From CAZONU01 sp965370045 (lineage in GTDB: Bacteria; Planctomycetota; SZUA-567; JAKLDR01), in contig CBDUSI010000085.1 of assembly GCA_965370045.1 (NCBI GenBank), positions 1 through 19,618 on the forward strand: a stretch of DNA of 19,618 nucleotides, written 5' to 3'. Below are positions 6,773 through 16,376 of the stretch, piece after piece; the first letter of the stretch is position 1, and every line of letters starts with the position of its first letter. The translations under genes were made by a program, and so were the position numbers. A model generated the notes under the pieces. That model had not been told where the DNA came from and ran no database searches. It saw nothing but the letters and a program-made list of their open reading frames with translations.

Positions 6773-7887
6773 GCGGAGAGCGCGAGCGTCCCGTGGGCTA
6801 CGGGCTGGTCGGCTGCGGCGGGTTCGGCCTTTTCTGCCTGGAGCAGTACGCCGGCATGCACGGCCTGAAGCGCATCGCCGTCGCCGATGCCGACGCGGGC
6901 CGGGCCAGGGCCGCGGCGGCGAAGTCCGGCCTGGAGGCCTGCTCCGTCGACGAACTCCTCGCGCGGGAGGACGTGGAGATCGTTCACGTGGCGGCGCCGC
7001 CCTTCACCCACCGGGAGTTGGTGGCGAAGGCCCTGGCCGCCGGCAAGCACGTGCTCTGCGAGAAGCCCCTGGCCGTGGAACTGGACGGCGCCCGCGAGAT
7101 GGCCGCCGCCGCGCGGCGCGCCGGACGAGTGCTGGCCGTCAACCTGATCATGCGCTACAACCCGTTGTGCGCGGCCCTCAAGAAGATCGTTGAGGAGCGC
7201 CTGCTGGGCGAGCCGCTTCATGGTTTCCTTGAGAACTACGCCAAGGACGAGCCGCTTCCCGCCGGCCACTGGTTCTGGGACCGGGAGAAGAGCGGCGGCA
7301 TCTTCATCGAGCACGGCGTGCACTTCTTCGACCTCTTCAGTTGGTGGCTGGGGGAGGGCAGGGCGGTCGCCGCCCAGGAGACCCGCCGGCCGGGAACGGA
7401 CATCGTCGAGCAGGTCGCCTGCACGGCTATGTATGGCGACGTGCCGGTGAACTTCTACCACGGTTTTCATCAACCGGCGCGGATGGACCGCCAGGAGATG
7501 CGCCTGTTGTTCGAGCGCGGCAGCGTCTCGCTCGACGAGTGGGTGCCCACCCGCGCGCGCATCGACGCGATAGCCGACCGGAAGACGCTGGAAGCGCTTC
7601 GCGCCCTGGCCCCGGGCCCGGAGCCGGAGGTCGTGGAGGAGTATCAGGGCGAGGCGCGGAAGTGCTCCGGCCGGCACAAGCAGCTCGAAGTTGACGGGCG
7701 ATATCTGGTCACGTTGGAAGCCGGCATGGGCAAGCAGGAACTCTACGGACACGTGCTCCGCGCGCTGCTCGACGACCAACTGGCGGCGATAGCCGACCCC
7801 GGCCACCGGCGCCGGGTGGACGAGTCTAACGGCGTAAGTTCCCTGGCGATGGCCGTCGCGGCCGACCGGCTGGCGCGGGGACAGTAG
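6769..7887 (+). CDS. Gfo/Idh/MocA-family oxidoreductase (second of a tandem pair)
   Basis: A 372-residue paralogue of the preceding gene. It has GYGLVGCGGFGLFC at 10-23 (Rossmann dinucleotide loop), CEKPLAV at 97-103 with Lys99, and SGGIFIEHGVHFFDL at 175-189, again with Glu181 where most of the superfamily has Asp and with His185 retained. Both proteins also share a GHWFWDREK stretch just before this block and a 'YHGF.Q..R.DRQE' stretch after it, so they form a distinct subfamily. The ATG at 6769 overlaps the upstream stop and follows GGGGAG. Frames reaching back to 6556 lie inside the first gene and are rejected. It ends seven bases before the convergent MFS gene. Cytosolic, with no signal peptide. 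Confidence 0.9.
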   Translation: MSGERERPVGYGLVGCGGFGLFCLEQYAGMHGLKRIAVADADAGRARAAAAKSGLEACSVDELLAREDVEIVHVAAPPFTHRELVAKALAAGKHVLCEKPLAVELDGAREMAAAARRAGRVLAVNLIMRYNPLCAALKKIVEERLLGEPLHGFLENYAKDEPLPAGHWFWDREKSGGIFIEHGVHFFDLFSWWLGEGRAVAAQETRRPGTDIVEQVACTAMYGDVPVNFYHGFHQPARMDRQEMRLLFERGSVSLDEWVPTRARIDAIADRKTLEALRALAPGPEPEVVEEYQGEARKCSGRHKQLEVDGRYLVTLEAGMGKQELYGHVLRALLDDQLAAIADPGHRRRVDESNGVSSLAMAVAADRLARGQ

Positions 7888-7893
7888 ACGCGC

Positions 7894-9243
7894 TCAGAGT
7901 TTCTCCGCGTCGCCTCCGGCCTGTGCCGCCGCTTCATCCTCGGCCTGCTCGCGATCCGCGAAGCTGGGGATGACCCCGCCGTGCTCGCGCTTGATGCGCC
8001 GGGCCAGGCGCAGCAGCAGGAATGACGCTAAGACCATCATGCAGGCGGAGGCCAGGAAGAGCCACTTGCGGGCGCCGGCGTCCGCACCGAGGAGTCCGAC
8101 GATCAACGGCCCCACCCAGGGGGCGATGGTCGCGCGCAGCCCGGTCATCCCGATATGCACGGCCATGTACAGCGGCACCTCGTCCTTCTTCGCGAAGTAC
8201 ATGATGCCCAGGTGCCAGATGAGCCCCTGCCCGGCGATCACCAGGCCTTGACAGAAGCGCCCCGAGTAGACGAACCACAGCGGTTGAATGGCGAAGCCGT
8301 CGCTGCCGATGGCAATGGGCTCCAGCGGAGCCAGGAAGACCATGAAGGGCAGCATCGCCCAGAAGAGGTTCATCCAGCCGCGCATGGTGATGGGATTCGA
8401 GCGGTCCATGAGCTTTCCCCAGAAGCCCACGGTCAGGATCATCAGTATCTTGGGGATGATGCTCGATGCCCACTGCATCTGGCGGAAGTTGGCGTTCATG
8501 TCCGTCTTGAGGACGATGGGCAGAAGCGGAATCATCATGAGATTCGCGAAACCGAAGATGAAGAATGCTGTGGTGTACTGGCGGAAGCGCCGGTCGCGGA
8601 CCAGCACCCTGAAGGGCTCCAGCGGCCGGAAGGGCGGGGCGTCGGCCGGCTCCAGATGGGCCTCGCCGCGGACCTTTATGCGGTGCAGCAGAAAACCGGC
8701 GATCAGCGCGCACACACCGCCCACCGGCAGAATCCCGCGCCAGCTCCCGGGCCAGCGCTGAATGATCTCGCTGGCGGCCAGCGAGACTATCAGCGAAACC
8801 AGAAAGAACCAGCGCCGGGTGAAACCAGTGATCATTCCCCGGATGCGCCCGGGATAGTTGACCCGGAGTATCCCGGCCATGGCCGGCACGCCGGCCTGTC
8901 CGACCAGGCCGATTGACCCGGCCAGCAGACAGAAGCCCAGCGGGAAGCTTACCCCGCCCAGCAGGAAGAAGCCGATCCCCGAGGTCATCCGCGGCCAGAA
9001 GACGAAGGGTATCTTGCGTCGTCCGGCGGCCAGGCCTCCCACGAAGAAGGCCACTATCATGCCCAGGCCCATCATGCTGTGGATCAGGGCCAGGTGCAGT
9101 GAGCTGGCCCCGAGGTGCTTGGCGGCAATGTTGGCGAAGAGGTCGCCGATTCCCAGGGCCACGCCGTTGAAGATCGCCGCGCGCAGATTGTAGTAGTAGG
9201 TAGGCCGCACCGAGAGGGGCAGCAGGCGGTAGAGAGTGAACAG
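7894..9243 (-). CDS. Major facilitator superfamily transporter
   Basis: A membrane protein of about 449 residues with roughly 12 hydrophobic segments in two halves, separated by a charged loop near residues 205-240. The MFS loop motif appears as GGLAAGRRKIP (69-79), with a weaker counterpart FWGKLMDR in the second half. The C-terminus is a charged cytoplasmic tail. MFS proteins move small solutes by proton symport or exchange, and the sugar-enzyme neighbours suggest a mono- or oligosaccharide. The start is uncertain. A strong AAGGAGG (complement of 9250-9256) sits six bases before an in-frame CTG at 9243, whereas the first GTG is at 9210. ATGs further upstream lie before the predicted transcription start. 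If GTG is used the protein is 438 residues. Confidence 0.85.
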   Translation of the reverse strand: MFTLYRLLPLSVRPTYYYNLRAAIFNGVALGIGDLFANIAAKHLGASSLHLALIHSMMGLGMIVAFFVGGLAAGRRKIPFVFWPRMTSGIGFFLLGGVSFPLGFCLLAGSIGLVGQAGVPAMAGILRVNYPGRIRGMITGFTRRWFFLVSLIVSLAASEIIQRWPGSWRGILPVGGVCALIAGFLLHRIKVRGEAHLEPADAPPFRPLEPFRVLVRDRRFRQYTTAFFIFGFANLMMIPLLPIVLKTDMNANFRQMQWASSIIPKILMILTVGFWGKLMDRSNPITMRGWMNLFWAMLPFMVFLAPLEPIAIGSDGFAIQPLWFVYSGRFCQGLVIAGQGLIWHLGIMYFAKKDEVPLYMAVHIGMTGLRATIAPWVGPLIVGLLGADAGARKWLFLASACMMVLASFLLLRLARRIKREHGGVIPSFADREQAEDEAAAQAGGDAEKL

Positions 9244-9288
9244 GCTGCGCCTCCTTCCCGGAGCTGAAAGCCTCGAGGTCCCGACGGG

Positions 9289-9316
9289 ATTGTAGCATAC
9301 CTCGCGGGCGGAACAA
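9289..9316 (-). promoter_or_regulatory. Promoter of the MFS transporter gene
   Basis: On the minus strand, TTGTTC (complement of 9311-9316) and TACAAT (complement of 9289-9294) are 16 bases apart. Transcription from about 9282 would give a leader of about 40 bases carrying AAGGAGG. This placement rules out in-frame ATGs further upstream. Confidence 0.6.
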
Positions 9317-9412
9317 GCCCATCTCCGAACGGAATATATTGCCAGCATAGCGAGACGCGACCTCAGCGGCCCCGGAGCGGCGCTTTCCGCCGAAAATGAG
9401 CCCGTCAACAGC

Positions 9413-9441
9413 TTGCGCAAGTGTCTCGATCCGCCTATAAT
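9413..9441 (+). promoter_or_regulatory. Promoter of the GT2-lipoprotein-gyrA-ABC gene run
   Basis: TTGCGC at 9413-9418 and a perfect TATAAT at 9436-9441 with 17-base spacing. It is the only strong promoter I found ahead of the plus-strand run that ends at 18588. The rest of the gap between the two divergent genes (9317-9412) shows nothing else I can support. Confidence 0.65.
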
Positions 9442-9505
9442 TACGGCGTGTAAACGGTGCTGGCGACGGGGCTGTTGGGGCTTCTCTCGCGATCGGAGCA
9501 AGCGG

Positions 9506-10423
9506 GTGTCTGAACTCAGCGACATGGCGACGGGGGACGCGGCCGCGGCGGGCGAGCGCCCGCTGGTTTCCGTGATTCTCCTGGTCCACAACAAGGCCGG
9601 CTACACCGAGCGCTGTCTGCGCGGCCTGCTGGCCACCGCTTACCGCCCCTTCGAGATCGTGATTGTGGACAACGGCTCCACCGACTCCACCGCTGCGCTG
9701 CTGGACGACTTCCAGGAGCGCTTCGAGCGGCGGCGGATCGGCGTGGCCCGCCTGCGCTTCGATGAGAACATCGGCGCGGTGGCCGGCCGCAACCAGGCGA
9801 TGAGCCGGGCCGGCGGCCAGTTCATAGTCTTCCTGGACAACGACGTTGTCCCGCGGACGCTCTCCTGGATGGACCGCTTCGTCGACTACCTGGCGGAGCA
9901 TCTCGACGTCGGGGTGGTGGGGCCCAAGCTGATCTATCCCACGGAGCCCTTTCTTATCCAGTGCGCCGGCTGCGAGGTCTCGCCCTCCGGGCGAATCTGG
10001 TTCCGGGGCCGGGGCGAGCCGCGCGAGGCGGCCGAGTTCAGCCTGGAGCGCGAGTGCCAGGCGCTGATCTCCGCCTGCTGGATGATGCCGGCCAGCGCTT
10101 ACCGGGTGGTCGGCCCGCTGGACGAGGGCTTCAGCCCGGTGCAGTTCGAGGACATCGACTACTGCTACCGCCTGCGGGAGGCCGGCTACAAGGTGGCCTA
10201 CCTCCCGGGCGTGGAGATGTACCACTTCGAGAACGTGACCACCGGGCGAACCGAGGAGCTCAACTACCGTTACCTTACCGTGAAGAACGGCCTGCGCTTC
10301 AAGAACAAGTGGCGCCGGCGGTTCAGCAAGGAGGGCGGCCCCGGCGAAGACGAGCGGGAGTGGCGCGAGGACATCCCCGGGGCCCGGCTGGAGGAAATCG
10401 GTGAGCTGGAAACCGTGCCTTAG
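9506..10423 (+). CDS. Family 2 glycosyltransferase (GT-A fold)
   Basis: A 305-residue GT2 enzyme related to rhamnosyl- and other envelope polysaccharide transferases. VSVILLVHNKAGYTERCL (21-38) opens the GT-A fold. IVDNGST (53-59) binds the nucleotide, FLDNDVV (109-115) holds the metal-binding DXD (111-113), and FEDIDYCYRLREAGYKVAYL (214-233) carries the presumed catalytic acidic residues. It has no membrane segment, so it probably acts on the inner face of the membrane or in the cytosol on a nucleotide-sugar donor. The GTG at 9506 is preferred because GGAG lies seven bases upstream. The ATG at 9524 lacks a ribosome binding site, and the open frame further upstream runs through the promoter. 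The last 23 bases overlap the next gene. Donor and acceptor are unknown. Confidence 0.9.
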   Translation: MSELSDMATGDAAAAGERPLVSVILLVHNKAGYTERCLRGLLATAYRPFEIVIVDNGSTDSTAALLDDFQERFERRRIGVARLRFDENIGAVAGRNQAMSRAGGQFIVFLDNDVVPRTLSWMDRFVDYLAEHLDVGVVGPKLIYPTEPFLIQCAGCEVSPSGRIWFRGRGEPREAAEFSLERECQALISACWMMPASAYRVVGPLDEGFSPVQFEDIDYCYRLREAGYKVAYLPGVEMYHFENVTTGRTEELNYRYLTVKNGLRFKNKWRRRFSKEGGPGEDEREWREDIPGARLEEIGELETVP

Positions 10424-10736
10424 CCTGCTCGCCGTGGGCGTCCTGCTGGGCTGCGGATACCCGCAGGGCGGGCCCCAGATGCGTAGCGGTTCCGAGGAGG
10501 CGGCCTCCAAGAACCGCGAGTTGTCCAAGGAGATTGATCGGCTGAGTGCGGAGGTGGAGAAGCTCTCGCAGTTTCGTGACTCGATCGATCTGCCCAAAGG
10601 AAGAGAGGCGCGGGTGAAGGCGCTCGAAGCCGAGAACAAGACGTTGCGCGCGGAGGTCAAGCGCCTTCGCGCTGAGTTGGACGCCATTCGCAAAGGCGGC
10701 GGGATCCGCCCGACGGGCAAGGGAGGGGCGCGGTGA
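10401..10736 (+). CDS. Small coiled-coil lipoprotein (first of two)
   Basis: A 111-residue protein with a short signal peptide ending in a lipobox (VLLGC, Cys18), so it should be lipidated and anchored to a membrane. After a short Gly/Pro linker, residues about 35-98 form heptads of Leu with Glu/Lys/Arg (for example ALEAENKTLRAEVKRLRAEL), a predicted coiled coil. The GTG start at 10401 follows GGAGG with a 6-base gap, inside the end of the GT2 gene. The stop overlaps the next start. No enzymatic motif is seen. A structural or scaffold role in the envelope is an inference from architecture only. Its coiled coil resembles that of the next protein ('LEAEN..L..E'), suggesting duplication. Confidence 0.8.
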   Translation: MSWKPCLSLLAVGVLLGCGYPQGGPQMRSGSEEAASKNRELSKEIDRLSAEVEKLSQFRDSIDLPKGREARVKALEAENKTLRAEVKRLRAELDAIRKGGGIRPTGKGGAR

Positions 10737-10981
10737 GACGGCTCTTGTTGTACGCTTCTCTCCTCTTGCTGCTCTCCGGCTGCAAGGGTGCCGCGAAGAA
10801 CGACCCGGTCAGCGCCGAGTCGATGAAGGAGCGTCTCGCCAACCAGGCCAGGGCGGTCGCCATCCTGGAGGCCGAGAACGCCAAGCTCCACAGGGAACTT
10901 GATGAGTTGAAGAAAGAGAACCATCGGCTGGCGGACGAGCTGAAGAAGTTGCGCTCCGCCGGCGGCAAGGCCCCGAAGTAA
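10733..10981 (+). CDS. Small coiled-coil lipoprotein (second of two)
   Basis: An 82-residue protein with an N-terminal signal (MRRLLLYASLLLLLSGC) and lipobox LSGC, lipidated Cys17. Residues about 32-75 form a Leu-heptad coiled coil rich in Glu, Lys and Asn (ILEAENAKLHRELDELKKEN). The GTG start overlaps the previous stop (GTGA), so translation is coupled. It ends 14 bases before gyrA. Its size and build resemble Lpp-like or other short helical lipoproteins, but there is no sequence-level match I can name. It probably partners the preceding lipoprotein, with which it shares the coiled-coil pattern. Confidence 0.8.
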   Translation: MRRLLLYASLLLLLSGCKGAAKNDPVSAESMKERLANQARAVAILEAENAKLHRELDELKKENHRLADELKKLRSAGGKAPK

Positions 10982-10995
10982 TAGAGGGAAAGCAG

Positions 10996-13641
<2,646 letters not shown>

Positions 13642-13665
13642 ATCTGACCTGAAAGGACTATGGCC

Positions 13666-14718
13666 ATGAGCGAAGACGCCGGCAAGTGGAACCAGGAACT
13701 CGGCGGGGCCGGGACCCCCGAGGGGGGCGCGGAGGTTCCCCAGGCACAGCCCGCGGCCCCCATGGCCAAGGTGGTGGCGGCCGAGCGGGCACCCATCGAG
13801 GTCCGCGGGCTGACCAAGCGCTTCAAGGAAGTGGTCGCCGTGAAGGGCCTCTCCTTCAGCGTGGGCCGCGGGGAAATCTGCGCGCTGGTGGGGCCCAACG
13901 GCGCGGGCAAGACCACCACCATGCGCATCCTGGCCACCCTCAGCCGCCCGTCGAGCGGCTCGGCATACGTCGAGAGCCTGGACTGCTGGCGGCAGATGCG
14001 CCTGGTGCGCACCAAGATGGGCTACATGCCCGAACGCTACGGGCTCTACAAGGACCTCCCGGTCCGCGACTACCTGGAGCTCTTCGCCTCGGCCTACGGC
14101 ATTCCCGAGAAGGAGCACCGCGCGCTGGTGGACAGCCTGCTGGAGCTCACCGGGCTGGCGGAGTTCGGCAAGAAGGCGGCCGACTCGCTCTCCATGGGCA
14201 TGCGCCAGCGCTTCTTCCTGGCGCGCACCCTGGTGCACTCGCCCACCGCGCTGATCCTCGACGAGCCCGCCGCCAACCTCGACCCCCGCGCCCGGGTGGA
14301 GTTCCGCGACATCCTGCGCGTCCTGCAGGGGCGCGGGGTGACCATCCTGATCTCCTCGCACATCCTCACCGAGCTTCAGGACGTCTGCGACCACGTGGTC
14401 ATCATCGAGAAGGGCGCGCTGGTGCACTCCGGCCCGCTGGAGGACGCCCTGGGCGCGGCCCGCGAGAACCCCGCGGTGCGCATCGACGTGGTCGGTGACC
14501 CCGAAAAGGCCCGGGAGGTGCTCGAGGGTCTGGAGTTCGTCGGCGGGGTGCAGGTCGCCGGGAACTCCCTGATGGTGGAGTACTCCGGCGGCGAGGAGAG
14601 CGTGGCCGGGATGTCCGCGGCGCTGATCAAGGCCGACGTGGCCGTCGAGCACCTGGCCGAGGACAAGGCCAGCCTCGAGGAGCTCTTCATGCGGCTGACC
14701 AAGGGGGATCTCCACTAG
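13666..14718 (+). CDS. ABC transporter ATP-binding protein (ABC-2 type)
   Basis: A 350-residue ATPase subunit. The nucleotide-binding domain runs from about residue 44: Walker A GPNGAGKTT (76-84), signature LSMGMRQR (175-182), Walker B ALILDEP (195-201) and H-loop SSH (230-232). At the Q-loop position the protein has GYMPERYGLY (119-128), with Glu in place of Gln, a variation common in GldA- and NosF-like ABC-2 ATPases. The first 43 residues are a low-complexity Gly/Ala/Pro/Glu extension. The ATG at 13666 is preferred over the one at 13660 because AAGGA is two bases from the first and eight from the second. Four membrane proteins follow directly and are the likely permease partners. Substrate and direction are unknown; ABC-2 systems usually export. 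Confidence 0.93.
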   Translation: MSEDAGKWNQELGGAGTPEGGAEVPQAQPAAPMAKVVAAERAPIEVRGLTKRFKEVVAVKGLSFSVGRGEICALVGPNGAGKTTTMRILATLSRPSSGSAYVESLDCWRQMRLVRTKMGYMPERYGLYKDLPVRDYLELFASAYGIPEKEHRALVDSLLELTGLAEFGKKAADSLSMGMRQRFFLARTLVHSPTALILDEPAANLDPRARVEFRDILRVLQGRGVTILISSHILTELQDVCDHVVIIEKGALVHSGPLEDALGAARENPAVRIDVVGDPEKAREVLEGLEFVGGVQVAGNSLMVEYSGGEESVAGMSAALIKADVAVEHLAEDKASLEELFMRLTKGDLH

Positions 14719-14739
14719 CCCCCGCGCCGGATCTGACAG

Positions 14740-15561
14740 TTGCACGCCTTCCGCCTCCGGGACCTGTTTCGCGACCCCCTGTATCGCTGGGAAGCCCGGC
14801 GGTATTGGACGTGGCGGCGGTACCTTAGCGTTTCCCTGTTCATGCTGATTTGGGTCGCCGCGGGCTCGATGCCGGCGGTGATGGAGCTTCTGGACATCGC
14901 TGGTTATGGTATCGCCCCTTGGGTCTTCTTTATGCGGTGGCTCGGATCCAGCGCGCTGGTGCATGCCTCCTGGCGGGTGGTCCTCTGCCTGCTGGCCATC
15001 GTGGCCGGGGCGACGGCCATCGCCCCGGAGAAGGTCTCGGGGCACTTCGAGCAGTTCCTGCTGACTCCGGTGGAGCCCCGGCGGTACGCGCTGACCCGGC
15101 TGGCCGGTCGCCTCAGGGGGTTCTTCGTCATCTGGCTGGCGCTCTGGCCTCTGGTGCTGGCCGCCGCCCCAGTGGGAGCCCGGATCATAACCGCGGGGGG
15201 AATTGCTCCCGACAGCGACATGGTGTGGATCGGTTTCGCCTTCATGGTCCTCCTGCACCTCGATTTGCTTATCCTGATCACGATGGACGCCGCGGTGGGG
15301 CTCAGGTTCTCCTCGACCTCGGGGCGGACAGTCTGGGCGTTGCTCAAGAGCCTGCTGGTCTGCTTCCTGCTGGTCCCCGCGGTCACCGGCTTCGGGGCGC
15401 TGCTGGCCTCTGTCCAGGGGGCCGACAGGGGCACGCCCGCGGCGGTCCCGCTGGCGATGGTCACGGCGCACATGGTCCTGGCGGCGCTGATCGCCTACCT
15501 GTGCCTCAAGCAGACCGAGCGCGCCGTCGAGAAGGCTTTCTACCAGCCGGGGGAGGCGTGA
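14740..15561 (+). CDS. ABC-2-type permease subunit, paralogue 1 of 3
   Basis: A 273-residue membrane protein with about six hydrophobic segments. It opens with a conserved cytoplasmic RDPLYRWEARRYW stretch (11-23) and has APEKVSGHFEQFLLTPVEP (93-111), the counterpart of the 'ERE.GTLDLLL.TPL' coupling region of ABC-2 permeases, just after the second membrane segment. It ends in FYQPGEA, a tail shared with the next two genes. The start is weak: a TTG at 14740 with no clear ribosome binding site, 21 bases after the ATPase stop. It is the most divergent of the three paralogues. The stop overlaps the next ATG (TGATG). It probably pairs with the upstream ATPase. Confidence 0.85.
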   Translation: MHAFRLRDLFRDPLYRWEARRYWTWRRYLSVSLFMLIWVAAGSMPAVMELLDIAGYGIAPWVFFMRWLGSSALVHASWRVVLCLLAIVAGATAIAPEKVSGHFEQFLLTPVEPRRYALTRLAGRLRGFFVIWLALWPLVLAAAPVGARIITAGGIAPDSDMVWIGFAFMVLLHLDLLILITMDAAVGLRFSSTSGRTVWALLKSLLVCFLLVPAVTGFGALLASVQGADRGTPAAVPLAMVTAHMVLAALIAYLCLKQTERAVEKAFYQPGEA

Positions 15562-16376
15562 TGCTCGCCGGGCTGCTGCGCGACCCGCTGTACCGCTGGG
15601 AGGTCCGGCGGTATTGGACGCGCGGGCGGCGCCTGCTTTCACTGCTCTTGGTCGGCGGCTGGTGGAGCCTGACCTATTACGTCACGGAGCGCGCCGGCTG
15701 GTATGACGGCCATTTTGAAGTGCGCGAAGTCGTCCTGATCCTGGCTGGCGTTTCACTCCTGTCCCGGGGAGCGCTTTCCTTCCTGGCGGCCACCGGCGCG
15801 GCGCTTTCGATAGTCCCCGAGAGGGTCTCCGGGCAGCTGGAGCAGTTCGTGCTCACCCCCGTCGACCCCTGGCGCTTCTGCCTGGCGCGCTGCCTGGGGA
15901 GGCTGAGGGGTTTGCTTCTTCCCTGGGCTCTGACCGCTGGTGCGCTGGCCTGTGGCGTGTTGTTTGCCTGGGTGGACGACACCGGAGCCGAAGACCCTGC
16001 ACTCCTGGTGATGCCCCTGCTGATGATACTGGCCGCCCAGGTGGATCTGACCATGATGCTGATGGTCGATGCCGCGGTGGGCATGCGCTTCAGTTGCAGT
16101 TCCCCCAGCACGGCTGAGGCACTGGCGGTGACCTACGTGCTAGCCTTCCTCGGCGTGCCCTTCCTTATGACCATAGGGGTGCTGGGCATCTCCTTTCTTT
16201 TCGTGATGGTGGCCTCGGGTCTCTTCGGCTTCTCGGACTCGGCGCACATGGAGATCGCAGGCTGCCTCGCCGTGCTGGTGATCCGCTTGGCGCTTGGGGC
16301 GGTGGTGGTCTGGGGAGTGCTGCGCGACGCGCGGCGGGCCGTCGACGGGGTCTTCTTCCAGCCGGGAGAGGCCTGA
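15561..16376 (+). CDS. ABC-2-type permease subunit, paralogue 2 of 3
   Basis: A 271-residue protein with about six membrane segments, starting MLAGLLRDPLYRWEVRRYW. The coupling region reads VPERVSGQLEQFVLTPVDP (residues 87-105), and the tail is FFQPGEA. The ATG at 15561 overlaps the preceding stop by one base and has GGAGG four bases upstream, so the longer frame back to 14850, which lies within the previous gene, is rejected. Parts of the gene are almost the same in DNA as the next gene (15561-15619 and 15783-15892). The conserved ends and coupling region suggest each paralogue is a half-transporter that can contact the ATPase. Confidence 0.87.
   Translation: MLAGLLRDPLYRWEVRRYWTRGRRLLSLLLVGGWWSLTYYVTERAGWYDGHFEVREVVLILAGVSLLSRGALSFLAATGAALSIVPERVSGQLEQFVLTPVDPWRFCLARCLGRLRGLLLPWALTAGALACGVLFAWVDDTGAEDPALLVMPLLMILAAQVDLTMMLMVDAAVGMRFSCSSPSTAEALAVTYVLAFLGVPFLMTIGVLGISFLFVMVASGLFGFSDSAHMEIAGCLAVLVIRLALGAVVVWGVLRDARRAVDGVFFQPGEA
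15783..15892 (+). repeat. 110-base near-identical block, copy A (within permease 2)
   Basis: This block aligns without gaps with 16601-16710 at 103 of 110 bases (seven mismatches by eye). It encodes the conserved coupling region of the permeases. The identity is well above that of the rest of the two genes. Confidence 0.85.

Noticed and set aside
7887..7911. Hairpin GACGCG/CGCGTC between the convergent oxidoreductase and MFS genes
   Set aside because: It has a six-base stem with a 13-base loop and no T-run on either strand. In GC-rich DNA such stems are common, so I do not call a terminator.
9413..9505. Longer GT2 start at the TTG at 9413
   Set aside because: This TTG is the first three bases of the -35 box, so translation from it would need a different transcript. 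The GTG at 9506 has a binding site and begins just before the GT-A fold.
7934..10924. A 996-residue minus-strand open frame
   Set aside because: It overlaps the MFS gene in another frame and runs antisense through the GT2 and lipoprotein genes. It has no domain and no ribosome binding site.
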